A program made the position numbers and the translations under genes. 64,000 bases of DNA, taken from Fictibacillus aquaticus. Lineage in GTDB: Bacteria > Bacillota > Bacilli > Bacillales > Fictibacillaceae. Position 1 is the stretch's first letter; each line of letters begins with the position of its first letter. Positions 8,508-20,088 of the stretch are shown here, piece by piece. The stretch spans positions 372,001-436,000 of the forward strand of contig NZ_NOII01000003.1 of assembly GCF_002245695.1 (NCBI RefSeq), in the 5' to 3' direction. The notes under the pieces were generated by a model, which was given only the letters and a program-made list of their open reading frames with translations, was not told the origin of the DNA and did no database searches.

Positions 8508-10373
8508 ATGTTGCAAAACGCCTGGCTTATACCGCTGTTCCCGCTTCTGTCTTTTATCGTATTAACGGCCTTCCGCAGGCACACAGGGCGCTTAGCGGCG
8601 GTGATCGGATTGGCAGCGACAGGCGCCTCGCTCCTGATGGCGCTTATGGTTTTCGCGGAACAGTGGCAAGGAAACTCGTTCAAAGCTGAGATTACGTGGC
8701 TTGAGATCGGCGATAAGATCATCACTATGGGATATGAAGTGAATCCATTGAACGCGCTAATGCTCGTAATCGTCACGCTAGTCAGCTTTTTAGTTCATCT
8801 TTACTCAAAAGGTTACATGGAAGGCGACAGCCGAATCTCTGTCTTTTACGCGTATCTTGGGCTGTTTACCTTCGCGATGCTCGGGCTGGTGCTCTCGCCC
8901 AACCTGCTGCAGGTGTACATATTCTGGGAGCTCGTCGGGCTCGGTTCCTTCCTGCTGATTGGATACTACTATTTCAAGCCTGAGGCAAAAGCTGCTGCGA
9001 AAAAAGCATTCATCATGACGCGCATCGGGGATGTCGGTCTTTTTATCGGCATCATTCTATTATTCTGGCAGACCGGAAGCTTTGAATACGATGAGATCTT
9101 TAAAGCGGTGGCTAATCAAGAAATCTCGCAAACAATGATCACACTCACGGCACTGCTTGTTTTTGTCGGTGCGATCGGAAAGTCCGGACAGCTTCCTCTT
9201 CATACTTGGCTTCCGGATGCGATGGAAGGCCCGACTCCCGTATCAGCACTCATCCACGCCGCGACGATGGTCGCAGCGGGTGTATATCTTGTTGCATCTG
9301 CTTTTCCGCTGTTTGAAGCATCGCAAACGGCTTTGACGACTGTCGCGGCTGTAGGCGGAGCGACAGCTATCTTCGCCGCATCGATCGGCCTTATGCAAAA
9401 GGACATCAAGCGCGTCCTGGCATATTCGACCGTCAGTCAGCTCGGTTACATGATGCTCGCACTCGGTTCAGCTGGCTATACTGCAGGAATTTTTCATCTG
9501 ACGACTCATGCATTTTTTAAAGCACTGCTGTTTTTGGCTGCAGGAAGCGTCATCCATGCTGTACATACACAGAACATTGAGGAAATGGGCGGTTTATGGA
9601 AAAAACTCCGTCTGACCGGCCCGCTTTTCTTAATTGGTGCTCTGGCAATCTCGGGGTTTCCGCTATTATCCGGTTTTTTCAGTAAGGACGAAATTCTCGC
9701 TGCTGTCTATGCAGACGGACGCTACGGCTTGTTCGTACTGGCGCTGATTGCAGCGTTTATGACCTCGTTCTACATGTTCCGTCTGTTTTTCATGGTGTTC
9801 AGCGGTCAGCCGCGATCAAAGCAGGACGGAGTGCACGAATCTGGATGGACGATGACGCTTCCTATGATCGTGCTCGGCGTTTTGGCAGTTGTTGCAGGTT
9901 ATGTAAACACTCCTTGGTTCGGCACATTTTTAAACGATTACCTGGCGCAAGGACCAGTTGAACTGGCTCATGAGCATCATGGGCCGCTCTGGATCCCGAT
10001 TGCCGCAACAACGGTTTCACTGCTCGGCATCTTGCTCGCTTACTTGATGTATGCGAAAAAGTCGCTAAGCCGCGACTGGCTCAGCCGCTCGTTCCCGAGT
10101 GTGAGTGACATCATCTACAACAAGTGGTTTGTGGACGAGGCGTATGAGGCGACTTTTATAAAAGGAACAAAAGCGGCAAGCTGCGGCGGTACTCTCATAG
10201 ACAGGTATATTGTCGAGGGAGCAGCAGAAGGGACGGTGTCCGCTGTCCAGCTGCTCGCCAAGTCAGGAAATAAGGTGCAGGACGGGAAGGTACAGACATA
10301 TGGAACGGTCGTCATTCTTGGTCTGGCCGTCATATTTGCGGTCGTCGCGCTGACAGGAGGGTATTTCTCATGA
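8508..10373 (+). CDS. nuoL: NADH-quinone oxidoreductase subunit L
   Basis: The distal antiporter-like proton-pumping subunit, about 621 residues. The core includes FWELVGLGSFLLIGYYY, GKSGQLPLHTWLPDAMEGPTP truncated here to its first part, and a discontinuous TM12 region, followed by a long C-terminal segment for the lateral helix. I prefer ATG 8508, 9 bases after AAAGGGG at 8492-8498; the ATG at 8499 touches that site. Overlaps nuoM by 4 bases. Confidence 0.93.
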   Translation: MLQNAWLIPLFPLLSFIVLTAFRRHTGRLAAVIGLAATGASLLMALMVFAEQWQGNSFKAEITWLEIGDKIITMGYEVNPLNALMLVIVTLVSFLVHLYSKGYMEGDSRISVFYAYLGLFTFAMLGLVLSPNLLQVYIFWELVGLGSFLLIGYYYFKPEAKAAAKKAFIMTRIGDVGLFIGIILLFWQTGSFEYDEIFKAVANQEISQTMITLTALLVFVGAIGKSGQLPLHTWLPDAMEGPTPVSALIHAATMVAAGVYLVASAFPLFEASQTALTTVAAVGGATAIFAASIGLMQKDIKRVLAYSTVSQLGYMMLALGSAGYTAGIFHLTTHAFFKALLFLAAGSVIHAVHTQNIEEMGGLWKKLRLTGPLFLIGALAISGFPLLSGFFSKDEILAAVYADGRYGLFVLALIAAFMTSFYMFRLFFMVFSGQPRSKQDGVHESGWTMTLPMIVLGVLAVVAGYVNTPWFGTFLNDYLAQGPVELAHEHHGPLWIPIAATTVSLLGILLAYLMYAKKSLSRDWLSRSFPSVSDIIYNKWFVDEAYEATFIKGTKAASCGGTLIDRYIVEGAAEGTVSAVQLLAKSGNKVQDGKVQTYGTVVILGLAVIFAVVALTGGYFS

Positions 10374-11893
10374 GCAGCATGCTGCTGACATTATTGATTT
10401 TTTCGCCGCTGCTTAGTGTGCTGATCCTGCTTTTCGTCCCGTCAGATGACGAAAAGACACTGAAGATGACAGGTGTACTAGGCGCTCTGCTCCCGCTCAT
10501 CGCGGCAGTCACAGCATTCACTGCTTTTGACACGGCAGAGTCTGGCGTGCAGCTGGAGGAAGTGTATCAGTGGATCACATATGAAGTTTTTCAAGCGAAT
10601 GGGGAACTGAACTATTCGATTCAATATCATATCGGTGCTGACGGATTGTCGATGATACTCATTCTGCTCACAGCGTTTATCGCATTTCTCGCATCGATCG
10701 CTTCATTTTCCATTAAAGAAAAATTAAAAAGCTTCTATATCCTGTTTTTTATTCTGGAGCTCGGCATGCTCGGCGTGTTTTCCGCACAGAACTTGTTTTT
10801 ATTCTTTGTATTTTTCGAGCTGACACTTGTTCCGATGTTCTTTTTGATCGGACGGTACGGCTACTTGAACCGTGAAAAGGCCGCGTGGAGCTTTTTAATC
10901 TACAACGGCATCGGCTCGGCGATCCTGCTCATCGCGTTCGTCGCATTGTTCATGAAGTCAGGATCAATGGCGTTCGACCAGCTGAAGGCAGTATTCGCGC
11001 TGCCAGAAGCAGACCTTAAAGAGATGTACTTAACGGAAAATTTCCGAATGGGCATTCTTATCGCAATCCTTGCAGCGTTTGCCGTCAAACTCCCGGTCGT
11101 TCCGCTTCATACATGGATGCTGCGCGTTCATGCGGAAGCTCATCCGGCAATCGTAATGATCCATTCAGGCATACTGCTTAAGATCGGAGCATACGGCATG
11201 ATCCGGTTCGGACTCGGAATCTTTCCTGAAGAGTTCAAGAGCCTGGCGGGAGTAATCGCCGTCCTTGGAGTGGTGAACCTGCTTTACGGCGCGTTCCTGG
11301 CACTGTCACAGAGCGATATGAAAAAAGTGCTCGCTTATTCTTCTGTATCGCATATGGGTATCGTGCTGATCGGGCTTGCGGCACTTAACGAATACGGCAT
11401 TCAAGGTGCAGTATTCCAGACCGTCTCGCACGGATTAATATCGGCGCTGCTGTTCTTCCTAGTCGGTGTGCTCTATAATCGGCGAGGTTCGTCGCAGCTT
11501 CATGATTTTGGAGGGCTCGCCAGCCAGATGCCGGTCGCAGCAGGGCTGCTGCTGGCAGGTGGTCTTGCATCCCTTGGACTTCCGGGAATGTCTGGCTTCA
11601 TATCAGAATTCATGGCCTTTTTAGGGTTATTTGAGGTGATGCCAGTCACGGCAGCAGTCGGAACGATCGGCTTAATCCTTACTGCGGTATACGTCCTTCG
11701 CGCTGTGCTTGGCGTCACGTTCGGCCGTGTGAAGCGCGAGGGAACAGTTTACGGAGCAGACATGACAGCCGCCGAACGTTTTCCGGCCTTTATGCTGCTG
11801 GCAGCTATTATTATCATCGGGTGCTATCCGGCTTTGCTCAGCGGTTTGCTTGGCGCCACATTAGAAAGCATCAAGCTAGGGTTAGGAGGATAA
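10370..11893 (+). CDS. nuoM: NADH-quinone oxidoreductase subunit M
   Basis: A 507-residue antiporter-like proton-pumping subunit with about 14 helices. Diagnostic segments are FFELTLVPMFFLIGRYG (pump glutamate), VKLPVVPLHTWMLRVHAEAH and AYSSVSHMGIVLIGL. ATG 10370 overlaps the nuoL stop; nuoN follows after 3 bases. Confidence 0.95.
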   Translation: MSSMLLTLLIFSPLLSVLILLFVPSDDEKTLKMTGVLGALLPLIAAVTAFTAFDTAESGVQLEEVYQWITYEVFQANGELNYSIQYHIGADGLSMILILLTAFIAFLASIASFSIKEKLKSFYILFFILELGMLGVFSAQNLFLFFVFFELTLVPMFFLIGRYGYLNREKAAWSFLIYNGIGSAILLIAFVALFMKSGSMAFDQLKAVFALPEADLKEMYLTENFRMGILIAILAAFAVKLPVVPLHTWMLRVHAEAHPAIVMIHSGILLKIGAYGMIRFGLGIFPEEFKSLAGVIAVLGVVNLLYGAFLALSQSDMKKVLAYSSVSHMGIVLIGLAALNEYGIQGAVFQTVSHGLISALLFFLVGVLYNRRGSSQLHDFGGLASQMPVAAGLLLAGGLASLGLPGMSGFISEFMAFLGLFEVMPVTAAVGTIGLILTAVYVLRAVLGVTFGRVKREGTVYGADMTAAERFPAFMLLAAIIIIGCYPALLSGLLGATLESIKLGLGG

Positions 11894-11896
11894 AGA

Positions 11897-13420
11897 ATGG
11901 ACACCGATGCATTGCTTTCATATAACTGGGCCATTATGGCTCCAGAATTTACAATTCTAGGCGTTGCCACTCTTTTATCTGTTCTTGACTTGTTCATGGG
12001 GAAAAACACAAGCAGGCGCCCTCTGCTCTGGATGGCGCTTGCGGGTGTCGCAGTCGCGATGGCATTCGTGTTTGCAGAGCTCGATACCGATGTTACATCG
12101 ATCCTGCATGATACATATCGGCTTGATTTTTTCTCTAAAGCATTCAAAATCCTGCTCCTCCTCGGCGGCTTCCTCGTACTGTTGTTAGCAGCAGATTACC
12201 GAAAAAAAGAGCTGCAAGAGTACCGCGGAGAATTTTATTATCTGTTTTTGACAGCACTGCTCGGCGCGATGATCATGGCATCGAGTGCCGATATGATCAC
12301 CCTGTTTGTAGGTCTTGAACTTTTATCGCTTTCTTCCTATATACTTGCAGGGATAAGAAAGAAAAGCGGAAAGTCGAACGAATCAGCCTTCAAATACGTC
12401 GTATCAGGCGGCATAGCGACCGCTATCACACTGTTCGGTATGAGCTACATTTTCGGTCTGACAGGGCAGACAAATTTGTTCGATGTTGTCGAGACGCTGC
12501 AGGAGCCAGTATTGCTGGAGCATTCTTTCTTGCTCGTGTTCGCTTTCTTTATGACATTTATCGGCCTTTCATTTAAAATTGCTGCCGCACCGTTTCACAT
12601 GTGGGCACCGGATGTTTACGAGGGAGCACCTATTCCGGTCACAGCTTTCTTGAGCGTCGTATCTAAAACTGCAGGATTTATCATCCTGCTGCGCTTTATT
12701 TTGCTGACGTTCATCGCTGCAGCTGGCATCGACCGCGACCCGCTTCTCGTTCAGGTCCAGCCATATGTCATCGTCCTGGCAGCGGCCACGATGATTCTCG
12801 GAAATCTCGGCGCGCTAAGACAGCGGAACATTAAGCGCCTGTTCGCCTACTCATCAGTGGCACAGGCTGGATACATCCTCGTCCCGTTCGTATCCAACTC
12901 AACGCAGGTGTTCGAGCTGATCTGGTTCTATCTGCTGGCATACATCGTGATGAATATCGGAGCGTTTGCGTGCTTGCAGACACTCACACGCGATGCCGGC
13001 TCCAATGATGTGTCCATATTCAGAGGACTGTTCAGCCGCTCACCGTGGCTAGCCTCCGCCATGACGATCTTCCTGCTGTCACTAGCAGGCATCCCTGCAA
13101 CAGCAGGGTTCGCAGGCAAGTTCGGTATCTTCATGGGTGCACTCGGTCCAGAGCCGGGTCACTACGTGCTTGCGGGCATCATGATGCTTATGACACTCGT
13201 CTCTTACGTGTATTACTTTAATATCATCGGCCTCATGTTTTTCCGAAGCGGAGGTACTGGCGGACGCCGCATCTCAATCGCCCCAAGCATCGGAGCCGTT
13301 CTCGTCTTCTGTGCCATCGCCACCATCGGCCTCGGCATCATGCCGAACATCGCCCTAGACTTCTTCTTCGGCCAATTCGACGTAAACGAATTCTTCATGA
13401 ACACAGGCCACAACCACTAA
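11897..13420 (+). CDS. nuoN: NADH-quinone oxidoreductase subunit N
   Basis: A 507-residue antiporter-like proton-pumping subunit, last in the operon. Diagnostic are VGLELLSLSSYILAGI, KIAAAPFHMWAPDVYEGAP and AYSSVAQAGYILVPF. A TTAGGAGGA site precedes the ATG. Followed directly by an intrinsic terminator. No nuoE, nuoF or nuoG precedes or follows, so the electron donor of this complex is not identified by the locus. Confidence 0.95.
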   Translation: MDTDALLSYNWAIMAPEFTILGVATLLSVLDLFMGKNTSRRPLLWMALAGVAVAMAFVFAELDTDVTSILHDTYRLDFFSKAFKILLLLGGFLVLLLAADYRKKELQEYRGEFYYLFLTALLGAMIMASSADMITLFVGLELLSLSSYILAGIRKKSGKSNESAFKYVVSGGIATAITLFGMSYIFGLTGQTNLFDVVETLQEPVLLEHSFLLVFAFFMTFIGLSFKIAAAPFHMWAPDVYEGAPIPVTAFLSVVSKTAGFIILLRFILLTFIAAAGIDRDPLLVQVQPYVIVLAAATMILGNLGALRQRNIKRLFAYSSVAQAGYILVPFVSNSTQVFELIWFYLLAYIVMNIGAFACLQTLTRDAGSNDVSIFRGLFSRSPWLASAMTIFLLSLAGIPATAGFAGKFGIFMGALGPEPGHYVLAGIMMLMTLVSYVYYFNIIGLMFFRSGGTGGRRISIAPSIGAVLVFCAIATIGLGIMPNIALDFFFGQFDVNEFFMNTGHNH

Positions 13421-13421
13421 A

Positions 13422-13447
13422 AAAGACCGCTTCGGCGGTCTTTTTGT
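13422..13447 (+). terminator. Intrinsic terminator of the nuo operon
   Basis: Stem AAAGACCGC / GCGGTCTTT with a TTCG tetraloop, then TTTTTGTTT, immediately after the nuoN stop. Confidence 0.93.
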
Positions 13448-13496
13448 TTGGTTCTTGGGCATGGTTTTGGCCAATTAAGAGCTCCGATGTCAACCT

Positions 13497-13516
13497 GGGG
13501 TCCGGTACCGGACTCC
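13497..13516. repeat. Palindrome B2 (minimal family B copy)
   Basis: GGGGTCCGGTACCGGACTCC, the two ends of a family B element fused with no spacer; the central GTCCGGTACCGGAC is a perfect 14-bp palindrome. It lies in the 650-bp gap between nuoN and ywzB, which also holds family A copy 3 and nothing else I can identify. Confidence 0.7.
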
Positions 13517-13747
13517 ACTGCGGGACGCGCAGAAGCAAAAGATGGTTTTACTCTCAGGCCATAATTGGCAAACATTTTCTACGAAGTCAACTGAGGGAAC
13601 GTGGAGTCGATCTTCAATGAAAGTTCAGGGAGATTCCTTTAAACCTTCAATGGTAATCCATGAGGAGTATTCTCATTCCTGGCAAAATTGCTTTGGTAAT
13701 ACTCTCATTACATGTACTTAATCACCTTGCATTCATCTTTGAATAAA

Positions 13748-13875
13748 GTTGATTGGAGTGTAAGGCGCCGACTCCAGCGGGATCAGTGGGACAGGTGAGA
13801 CCCTTTAGGGCGCGAAGCGGCAAAGGGGCTCACCGCCCGCCCCGCGGAAAGCGTGCGCCTGAAACGGAAATCAAC
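13748..13875. repeat. Family A repeat, copy 3
   Basis: A 128-bp unit from GTTGATT to AATCAAC. The ends differ from copy 4 (GTTGATC/GATCAAC) at two positions that are paired with each other, so pairing is kept. Inner arms CCCTTT / AAAGGG. It lies about 200 bp upstream of ywzB. Confidence 0.87.
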
Positions 13876-14074
13876 CGCTTCTCTGATTACTTTAAAAGCA
13901 ACAAAGTAAGCGAAAGAGAAACTTTCATAAGAAATACTACGTCTAATTAGTAGGCGAACCGCCAATGTGCTGACGTTCGAAAAGTTTTAATAAAGATAGG
14001 TAATTGGAACGATTTAATTACATTGTCGAAGCTTTATGCTAAAGCTGTCGAAATATGTAAAGGGGGATAATGCA

Positions 14075-14311
14075 TTGATAGAAAATGCAGGTCAGAGCGC
14101 ATTATTACATATTATCGTTAACATCATGTTTCTTGTGATTGCCTGGTGGTCGATGCAGGCATTTCATATTGATAAATTCGTCCGCAAAGGAAAAGTCATG
14201 CAGGCGAGGGTACTTTTTATCCTGCTGACAGTAGCACTGGCGAACCTCGCGAGCGATTTTTTCCTCAAGTATTTAAATTATTCCACAAATCTGCAGTATT
14301 TATTTTCATGA
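14075..14311 (+). CDS. ywzB: DUF1146 membrane protein YwzB
   Basis: A 78-residue protein with two predicted helices, matching B. subtilis YwzB (DUF1146), function unknown, normally found between atpC and ywmB-murAA. I choose TTG 14075 because the strong AAGGGGG site at 14060-14066 is 8 bases upstream; the longer frame from ATG 14036 reads through this site. Conserved features are VNIMFLVIAWWSMQA, then RKGKVMQARVLFILL. Confidence 0.8.
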   Translation: MIENAGQSALLHIIVNIMFLVIAWWSMQAFHIDKFVRKGKVMQARVLFILLTVALANLASDFFLKYLNYSTNLQYLFS

Positions 14312-14419
14312 TGCAGCAATAAATACCGCGAAAGATCCTGTCGGAATATGACTTCATCTTCCACGAATACATCCCGCTCACTTGGCAAGAATGTCAAATA
14401 GAGAGGATGTGTCCGGGGA

Positions 14420-15163
14420 ATGAAAAAAATGATTGTCGTATTCATACTTATACTATTTAGCATTCATATTTCTGTTTCGTATGCGGAAAGCAGCAATAAT
14501 CACCGTAAACTTGAGTTGATGGCAGAGCAGCTGGAGAAGCATAATTTAACGCTCTCAAAATGGACTTTATATACGCGCGGGAATTTGGGTTTCAGCAAAG
14601 ATCTTAATGGGTATTTAGATACAGTGAAGAAGTTGCAAGACAAGATGCCTGAACTCCAGTGGAGCACCGAACCGGTTAAGGTGCGAGAAGAATGGAAAGT
14701 TTCAGGCAGAAAAGTGCATGGTGACGGCAGTGTTGAGAGGCTTACAGTTATTGCCTACCCCCACAAAAAGCAATACCAATCGTATTTTATTTATGCGGTT
14801 GAAGGGACGCTTTTGCCAAAATCCGGATTTGAAGAAACAGAAAGACGCTTTTATCAAAAAGCAGAAAAGTTTGCCAGCAAGAATTTGAATTATTTTTCTT
14901 GTATGTCGGGTATAACCGATGATAAAATGAAGTTTGGTTTGTATAATGAAGCACACGAGCTAGTATCGTCATTCTCCGCTGTTCAAATAGAAGAACTGCA
15001 GGAAGAGACGTTTGTATCACTATCGGCATATACTGCATTATGGGATGATGCCATTACTACAGCTCAAGATAAAATGAATCTGCAGATAGCAGTGCGAACC
15101 GATGGATTGGGCGGTCGAACAACCGTTACAATTGGAACACCAATAATTACGTCTGAATATTAA
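14420..15163 (+). CDS. ywmB: YwmB family protein (DUF1779/TATA-box binding-like fold)
   Basis: A 247-residue exported protein with an N-terminal signal peptide (KKMIVVFILILFSIHISVSYA). The position directly before murA, the length and the general sequence match YwmB, which has a TATA-box-binding-protein-like fold and no known function. It is probably co-transcribed with murA, 33 bases downstream. Confidence 0.8.
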   Translation: MKKMIVVFILILFSIHISVSYAESSNNHRKLELMAEQLEKHNLTLSKWTLYTRGNLGFSKDLNGYLDTVKKLQDKMPELQWSTEPVKVREEWKVSGRKVHGDGSVERLTVIAYPHKKQYQSYFIYAVEGTLLPKSGFEETERRFYQKAEKFASKNLNYFSCMSGITDDKMKFGLYNEAHELVSSFSAVQIEELQEETFVSLSAYTALWDDAITTAQDKMNLQIAVRTDGLGGRTTVTIGTPIITSEY

Positions 15164-15195
15164 TATAAGAAAATTGGACGCGGAGGGGAATATCG

Positions 15196-16512
15196 TTGGA
15201 AAAAATCATTGTCCGTGGTGGTAGGCGGTTAGAAGGCTCTGTACGAGTAGAAGGAGCCAAGAATGCCGTACTTCCTGTCATCGCAGCATCAATTTTAGCC
15301 AGTAGCGGCACGAGCACGATCAAGGACGTGCCAACCCTTGCTGATGTATACACAATTAACGAGGTACTTCGTTATTTAAATATCGATGTAAAATTCGAGA
15401 ACAATCAAATCAAAGTGGATGCATCAGGAGAGCTTAAGACAGAAGCACCTTTTGAGTATGTGCGTAAAATGCGTGCATCATTCCTAGTAATGGGACCATT
15501 GCTTGCGCGTGTAGGACTTGCGCGTATCGCACTTCCTGGCGGATGTGCTATCGGATCCCGCCCGATCGACCAGCACTTGAAAGGCTTTGAAGCTATGGGT
15601 GCAACAGTCAAGATCGGAAACGGATTTATCGAAGCACGCATCGACGGCCGCCTTCAAGGCGCAAAGATTTACTTAGACTTCCCGAGCGTGGGCGCGACGG
15701 AAAACATCATGACGGCTGCTGTTCTTGCTAAAGGAACAACGATCATCGAGAATGCAGCGAAAGAACCAGAAATCGTATGCCTTGCGAACTACTTGAACGC
15801 TATGGGCGCAACAGTAGTCGGAGCTGGCACTGGCACAATCCGCATCGAAGGCGTCGATGAGCTTTACGGCGCAGAGCATACTGTTATTCCAGACCGTATT
15901 GAAGCGGGAACATATATGGTGGCAGCTGCGATTACTGAAGGAGATATCCTTGTTGAAAACGCGATTGCTGAACACCTTCGTCCATTGATCGCAAAAATGG
16001 AAGAAATGGGTGTATCGATCCGTGAAGAAGGAAATGGACTTCGCGTACGCGGTCCTAAAGAACTGAAGCCTGTCGACATCAAGACGATGCCGCACCCTGG
16101 TTTCCCGACTGACCTTCAATCACAGATGATGGCTCTTCTTCTTCGTGCAAAAGGCACGAGTGTGATCACAGAGACAGTATTTGAAAACCGTTTCATGCAC
16201 GTGGAAGAATTCCGCCGCATGAATGGAGACATCAAGATTGAAGGCCGTTCATCCGTAATCAACGGACCTGTTCAGCTGCAAGGTGCTGAAGTTCAGGCAA
16301 CAGACCTTCGCGCAGGTGCTGCTTTGGTACTTGCTGGGCTTGTCGCAGACGGCTACACGCGTGTCACTGAGCTTAAGCACATCGACCGCGGTTATGTTGA
16401 TTTCACTGGTAAACTTCTTGCACTCGGCGCTGACATAGAGCGTGTAAACGAAGCTTCTGAAGCAGAGCCGGAAGAGCAACAAGAACAATCACTAAAAAGC
16501 AATCTTGCCTAA
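15196..16512 (+). CDS. murA: UDP-N-acetylglucosamine 1-carboxyvinyltransferase
   Basis: MurA (MurAA type, 438 residues) transfers enolpyruvate from PEP to UDP-GlcNAc, the first committed step of peptidoglycan synthesis in the cytoplasm. The catalytic, fosfomycin-sensitive Cys117 sits in [26 protein letters not shown] at the N-terminus is the UDP-GlcNAc-binding segment. TTG start at 15196 with a GGAGGGG site; no ATG is nearby. The acidic Glu/Gln tail is slightly longer than in B. subtilis. Confidence 0.95.
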   Translation: MEKIIVRGGRRLEGSVRVEGAKNAVLPVIAASILASSGTSTIKDVPTLADVYTINEVLRYLNIDVKFENNQIKVDASGELKTEAPFEYVRKMRASFLVMGPLLARVGLARIALPGGCAIGSRPIDQHLKGFEAMGATVKIGNGFIEARIDGRLQGAKIYLDFPSVGATENIMTAAVLAKGTTIIENAAKEPEIVCLANYLNAMGATVVGAGTGTIRIEGVDELYGAEHTVIPDRIEAGTYMVAAAITEGDILVENAIAEHLRPLIAKMEEMGVSIREEGNGLRVRGPKELKPVDIKTMPHPGFPTDLQSQMMALLLRAKGTSVITETVFENRFMHVEEFRRMNGDIKIEGRSSVINGPVQLQGAEVQATDLRAGAALVLAGLVADGYTRVTELKHIDRGYVDFTGKLLALGADIERVNEASEAEPEEQQEQSLKSNLA

Positions 16513-16524
16513 ATCATTATAAGC

Positions 16525-16550
16525 AAACCCCTCCAGCTGGAGGGGTTTTT
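16525..16550 (+). terminator. Intrinsic terminator of murA
   Basis: Perfect stem AAACCCCTCC / GGAGGGGTTT around AGCT, ending in a T run, 12 bases after the stop. Confidence 0.92.
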
Positions 16551-16684
16551 AATATGGCGTGAAAACCGTAAATATGGGCTATTACATGAGAATTTTTTTC
16601 GATATTTTTACTCGGGAATACTGATTAATATCAAAGAAACTTTTTATATGGTCTAGTCAGTTATGAATAGACGTAAAAGCGCTT

Positions 16685-16710
16685 GTTTACCATGAGTGAT
16701 TAATGGGAAA
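16685..16710 (+). promoter_or_regulatory. Predicted SigB promoter
   Basis: GTTTAC at 16685-16690, a 14-base spacer, and GGGAAA at 16705-16710 match the general-stress sigma factor consensus (GTTTAA-N12-14-GGGWAW). It faces the small membrane gene at 16782, about 70 bp downstream. Confidence 0.7.
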
Positions 16711-16781
16711 TCTGCAAATAATAAGAGATGCATTAAGTATTTTGTGAACCATTCAGAAATCTCATGGAAAGGAAGATCTTG

Positions 16782-16922
16782 ATGCTTTGGACGATACTGG
16801 TTATTATTATCGCGCTTTGGCTGCTTGGCTTAGTGCTGAAAGTTGGCGGCGCACTAATCCATATCCTGCTTGTTATTGCGGCAATCGTATTAATCATGAA
16901 TTTAGTAAGAAGGAGAAGATGA
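16782..16922 (+). CDS. Lmo0937/DUF5670-family micro-membrane protein
   Basis: A 46-residue protein, MLWTILVIIIALWLLGLVLK at the start, then a second hydrophobic stretch and a basic RRRR end. Two helices. This pattern fits the lmo0937/DUF5670 family of small stress-induced membrane proteins. AAAGGAAG lies 6 bases upstream of the ATG, and a SigB-type promoter precedes it, in keeping with general-stress control of the Listeria homologue. Function unknown. Confidence 0.82.
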   Translation: MLWTILVIIIALWLLGLVLKVGGALIHILLVIAAIVLIMNLVRRRR

Positions 16923-17092
16923 CTTATGTTATCTTCTTTTTTTATGGTGAAAAACAGCATAGACATATGGGAATAGGTGTAATTTACTGTATTTTTTAAG
17001 GATGTTAAGAAGGTCTTTAGACCTAAAATAGCTCTATGTTACAAAAGAATAATCCCTTATAATCAAAATTTTTAAAATAGTTTGAAAACTAA

Positions 17093-18817
<1,725 letters not shown>

Positions 18818-18825
18818 AATAATCG

Positions 18826-18868
18826 CAAAGCTGTCTCAAGAGGCTATAGCCTTGGGGCAGCTTTTTCT
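18826..18868 (+). terminator. Intrinsic terminator of npr
   Basis: Imperfect stem AAAGCTGTCTCAAGAGGC / GCCTTGGGGCAGCTTT followed by a T-rich tail. Confidence 0.83.
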
Positions 18869-18883
18869 TTTTGCGGATTGGAG

Positions 18884-18924
18884 AGACCGGGGTCCGGTAC
18901 CGTCACGGTACCGGACCCCGGTCT
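18884..18924. repeat. Palindrome B3 (family B)
   Basis: Perfect 20-bp inverted repeat with a one-base centre: AGACCGGGGTCCGGTACCGT and its complement. It lies just behind the npr terminator and has no T run, so it is not needed for termination. Confidence 0.85.
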
Positions 18925-19019
18925 GAAACGGAATCATTGTTTTACTAGAATCATGTTCTATGACGTTTTTTCAGTGTATACAATAGACTATCAACTACAC
19001 ACACGGAGGAACGTCTTTC

Positions 19020-20042
19020 ATGAATGCACGATTTAAGCCTGCTTTATGGATTGCTGCTGTTTTTATTATTGTTGTCCTGATCATCCCCTCCCTTCTCGTG
19101 CTCCCTTTTTCCTCAGGTCCTCCGCTTGTCGAGAAAACAGATGAAAAGAGCGCTCGTAACACAAAGCCAAAGGTGCTGCAGATCGCCCATTCGGATATGG
19201 TCGTGCCGGTTTACCGCAATGCCTCAGAAAAGGTTGAAAATATCCCGCTTGAGGAATATGTAGCGGGTGTGGTGGCATCAGAAATGCCTGCCAATTTTGA
19301 AGTAGAAGCATTAAAGGCACAGGCACTCACCGCAAGGACGTACATCGTGAACAGACTGATGAATAAAGGAAGCAGTGATGCGGTTCCTGCTGGTGCAATC
19401 GTAACCGACACCGTACAGCATCAGGTGTATGCGAGTGATGGTGAACTGAAGCAGCATTGGGGGAAAGACTACAAAAAGAACATGGAAAAGATCATCAAGG
19501 CGGTCAATGAAACAAGCGGGAAAATCCTGACTTATGACGGAAAGCCGATCAATGCCAGCTTCTTTTCAACGAGCAATGGATATACCGAAAATAGCGAGGA
19601 ATATTGGGATAATCCTTACCCTTATTTAAAAAGTGTGAAGAGTCCATGGGATGAGAAATCTCCTAAGTTTAAGGAAACTACTGAGATGAGTGTCAGGCAG
19701 GTCGAGCGCTTGCTCGGCGTCAAGCTTTCAAGTGACGGCGAGATCGGCAAGGTGAAAAAGAAAACAACCGGCAATAAAATCGCACAGTACCAGATTGGCA
19801 AAAAAACGTTCAGCGGCCGTGAGATAAGAGAGAAGCTAAAGCTCAGATCTTCTGATTTTTCATTAAAAAGAAAGGGGAAAGTGGTTCTCGTATCTACGAA
19901 AGGGTACGGCCACGGTGTCGGGATGAGCCAATACGGCGCCAACGGCATGGCGGCAGAAGGCAAGTCGTATCAAGAAATCGTAAAGCACTACTATAAAAAT
20001 GTTGTGGTTACTGACTATCGGCCCGTGACAGCGGTTAAATAG
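19020..20042 (+). CDS. spoIID: Stage II sporulation protein D
   Basis: A 340-residue membrane-anchored lytic transglycosylase of the engulfment complex (with SpoIIM and SpoIIP), acting on septal peptidoglycan in the mother cell. One N-terminal helix (about residues 10-30), then the SpoIID/LytB domain: EEYVAGVVASEMPANFEVEA, ALKAQALTARTY, FFSTSNGYTE and GYGHGVGMSQYGANGMA. The ATG has CGGAGG upstream. A TATACAAT at 18977-18984 could be a SigE -10, but the -35 is poor. Confidence 0.94.
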   Translation: MNARFKPALWIAAVFIIVVLIIPSLLVLPFSSGPPLVEKTDEKSARNTKPKVLQIAHSDMVVPVYRNASEKVENIPLEEYVAGVVASEMPANFEVEALKAQALTARTYIVNRLMNKGSSDAVPAGAIVTDTVQHQVYASDGELKQHWGKDYKKNMEKIIKAVNETSGKILTYDGKPINASFFSTSNGYTENSEEYWDNPYPYLKSVKSPWDEKSPKFKETTEMSVRQVERLLGVKLSSDGEIGKVKKKTTGNKIAQYQIGKKTFSGREIREKLKLRSSDFSLKRKGKVVLVSTKGYGHGVGMSQYGANGMAAEGKSYQEIVKHYYKNVVVTDYRPVTAVK

Positions 20043-20054
20043 AATAAGAATGAT

Positions 20055-20088
20055 AGCCCGCCCCTCGTGAGATGAGGGGCGGGCTTTT
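20055..20088 (+). terminator. Intrinsic terminator of spoIID
   Basis: Stem AGCCCGCCCCTC / GAGGGGCGGGCT, loop of 7, then TTTTT. Confidence 0.92.

Noticed and set aside
13753-13950. Open frames within family A copy 3, and similar ones in copies 1, 2 and 7
   Set aside because: They recur only because the repeat is GC-rich. Copies differ by non-triplet changes that would break the frame, while the base pairing is kept.
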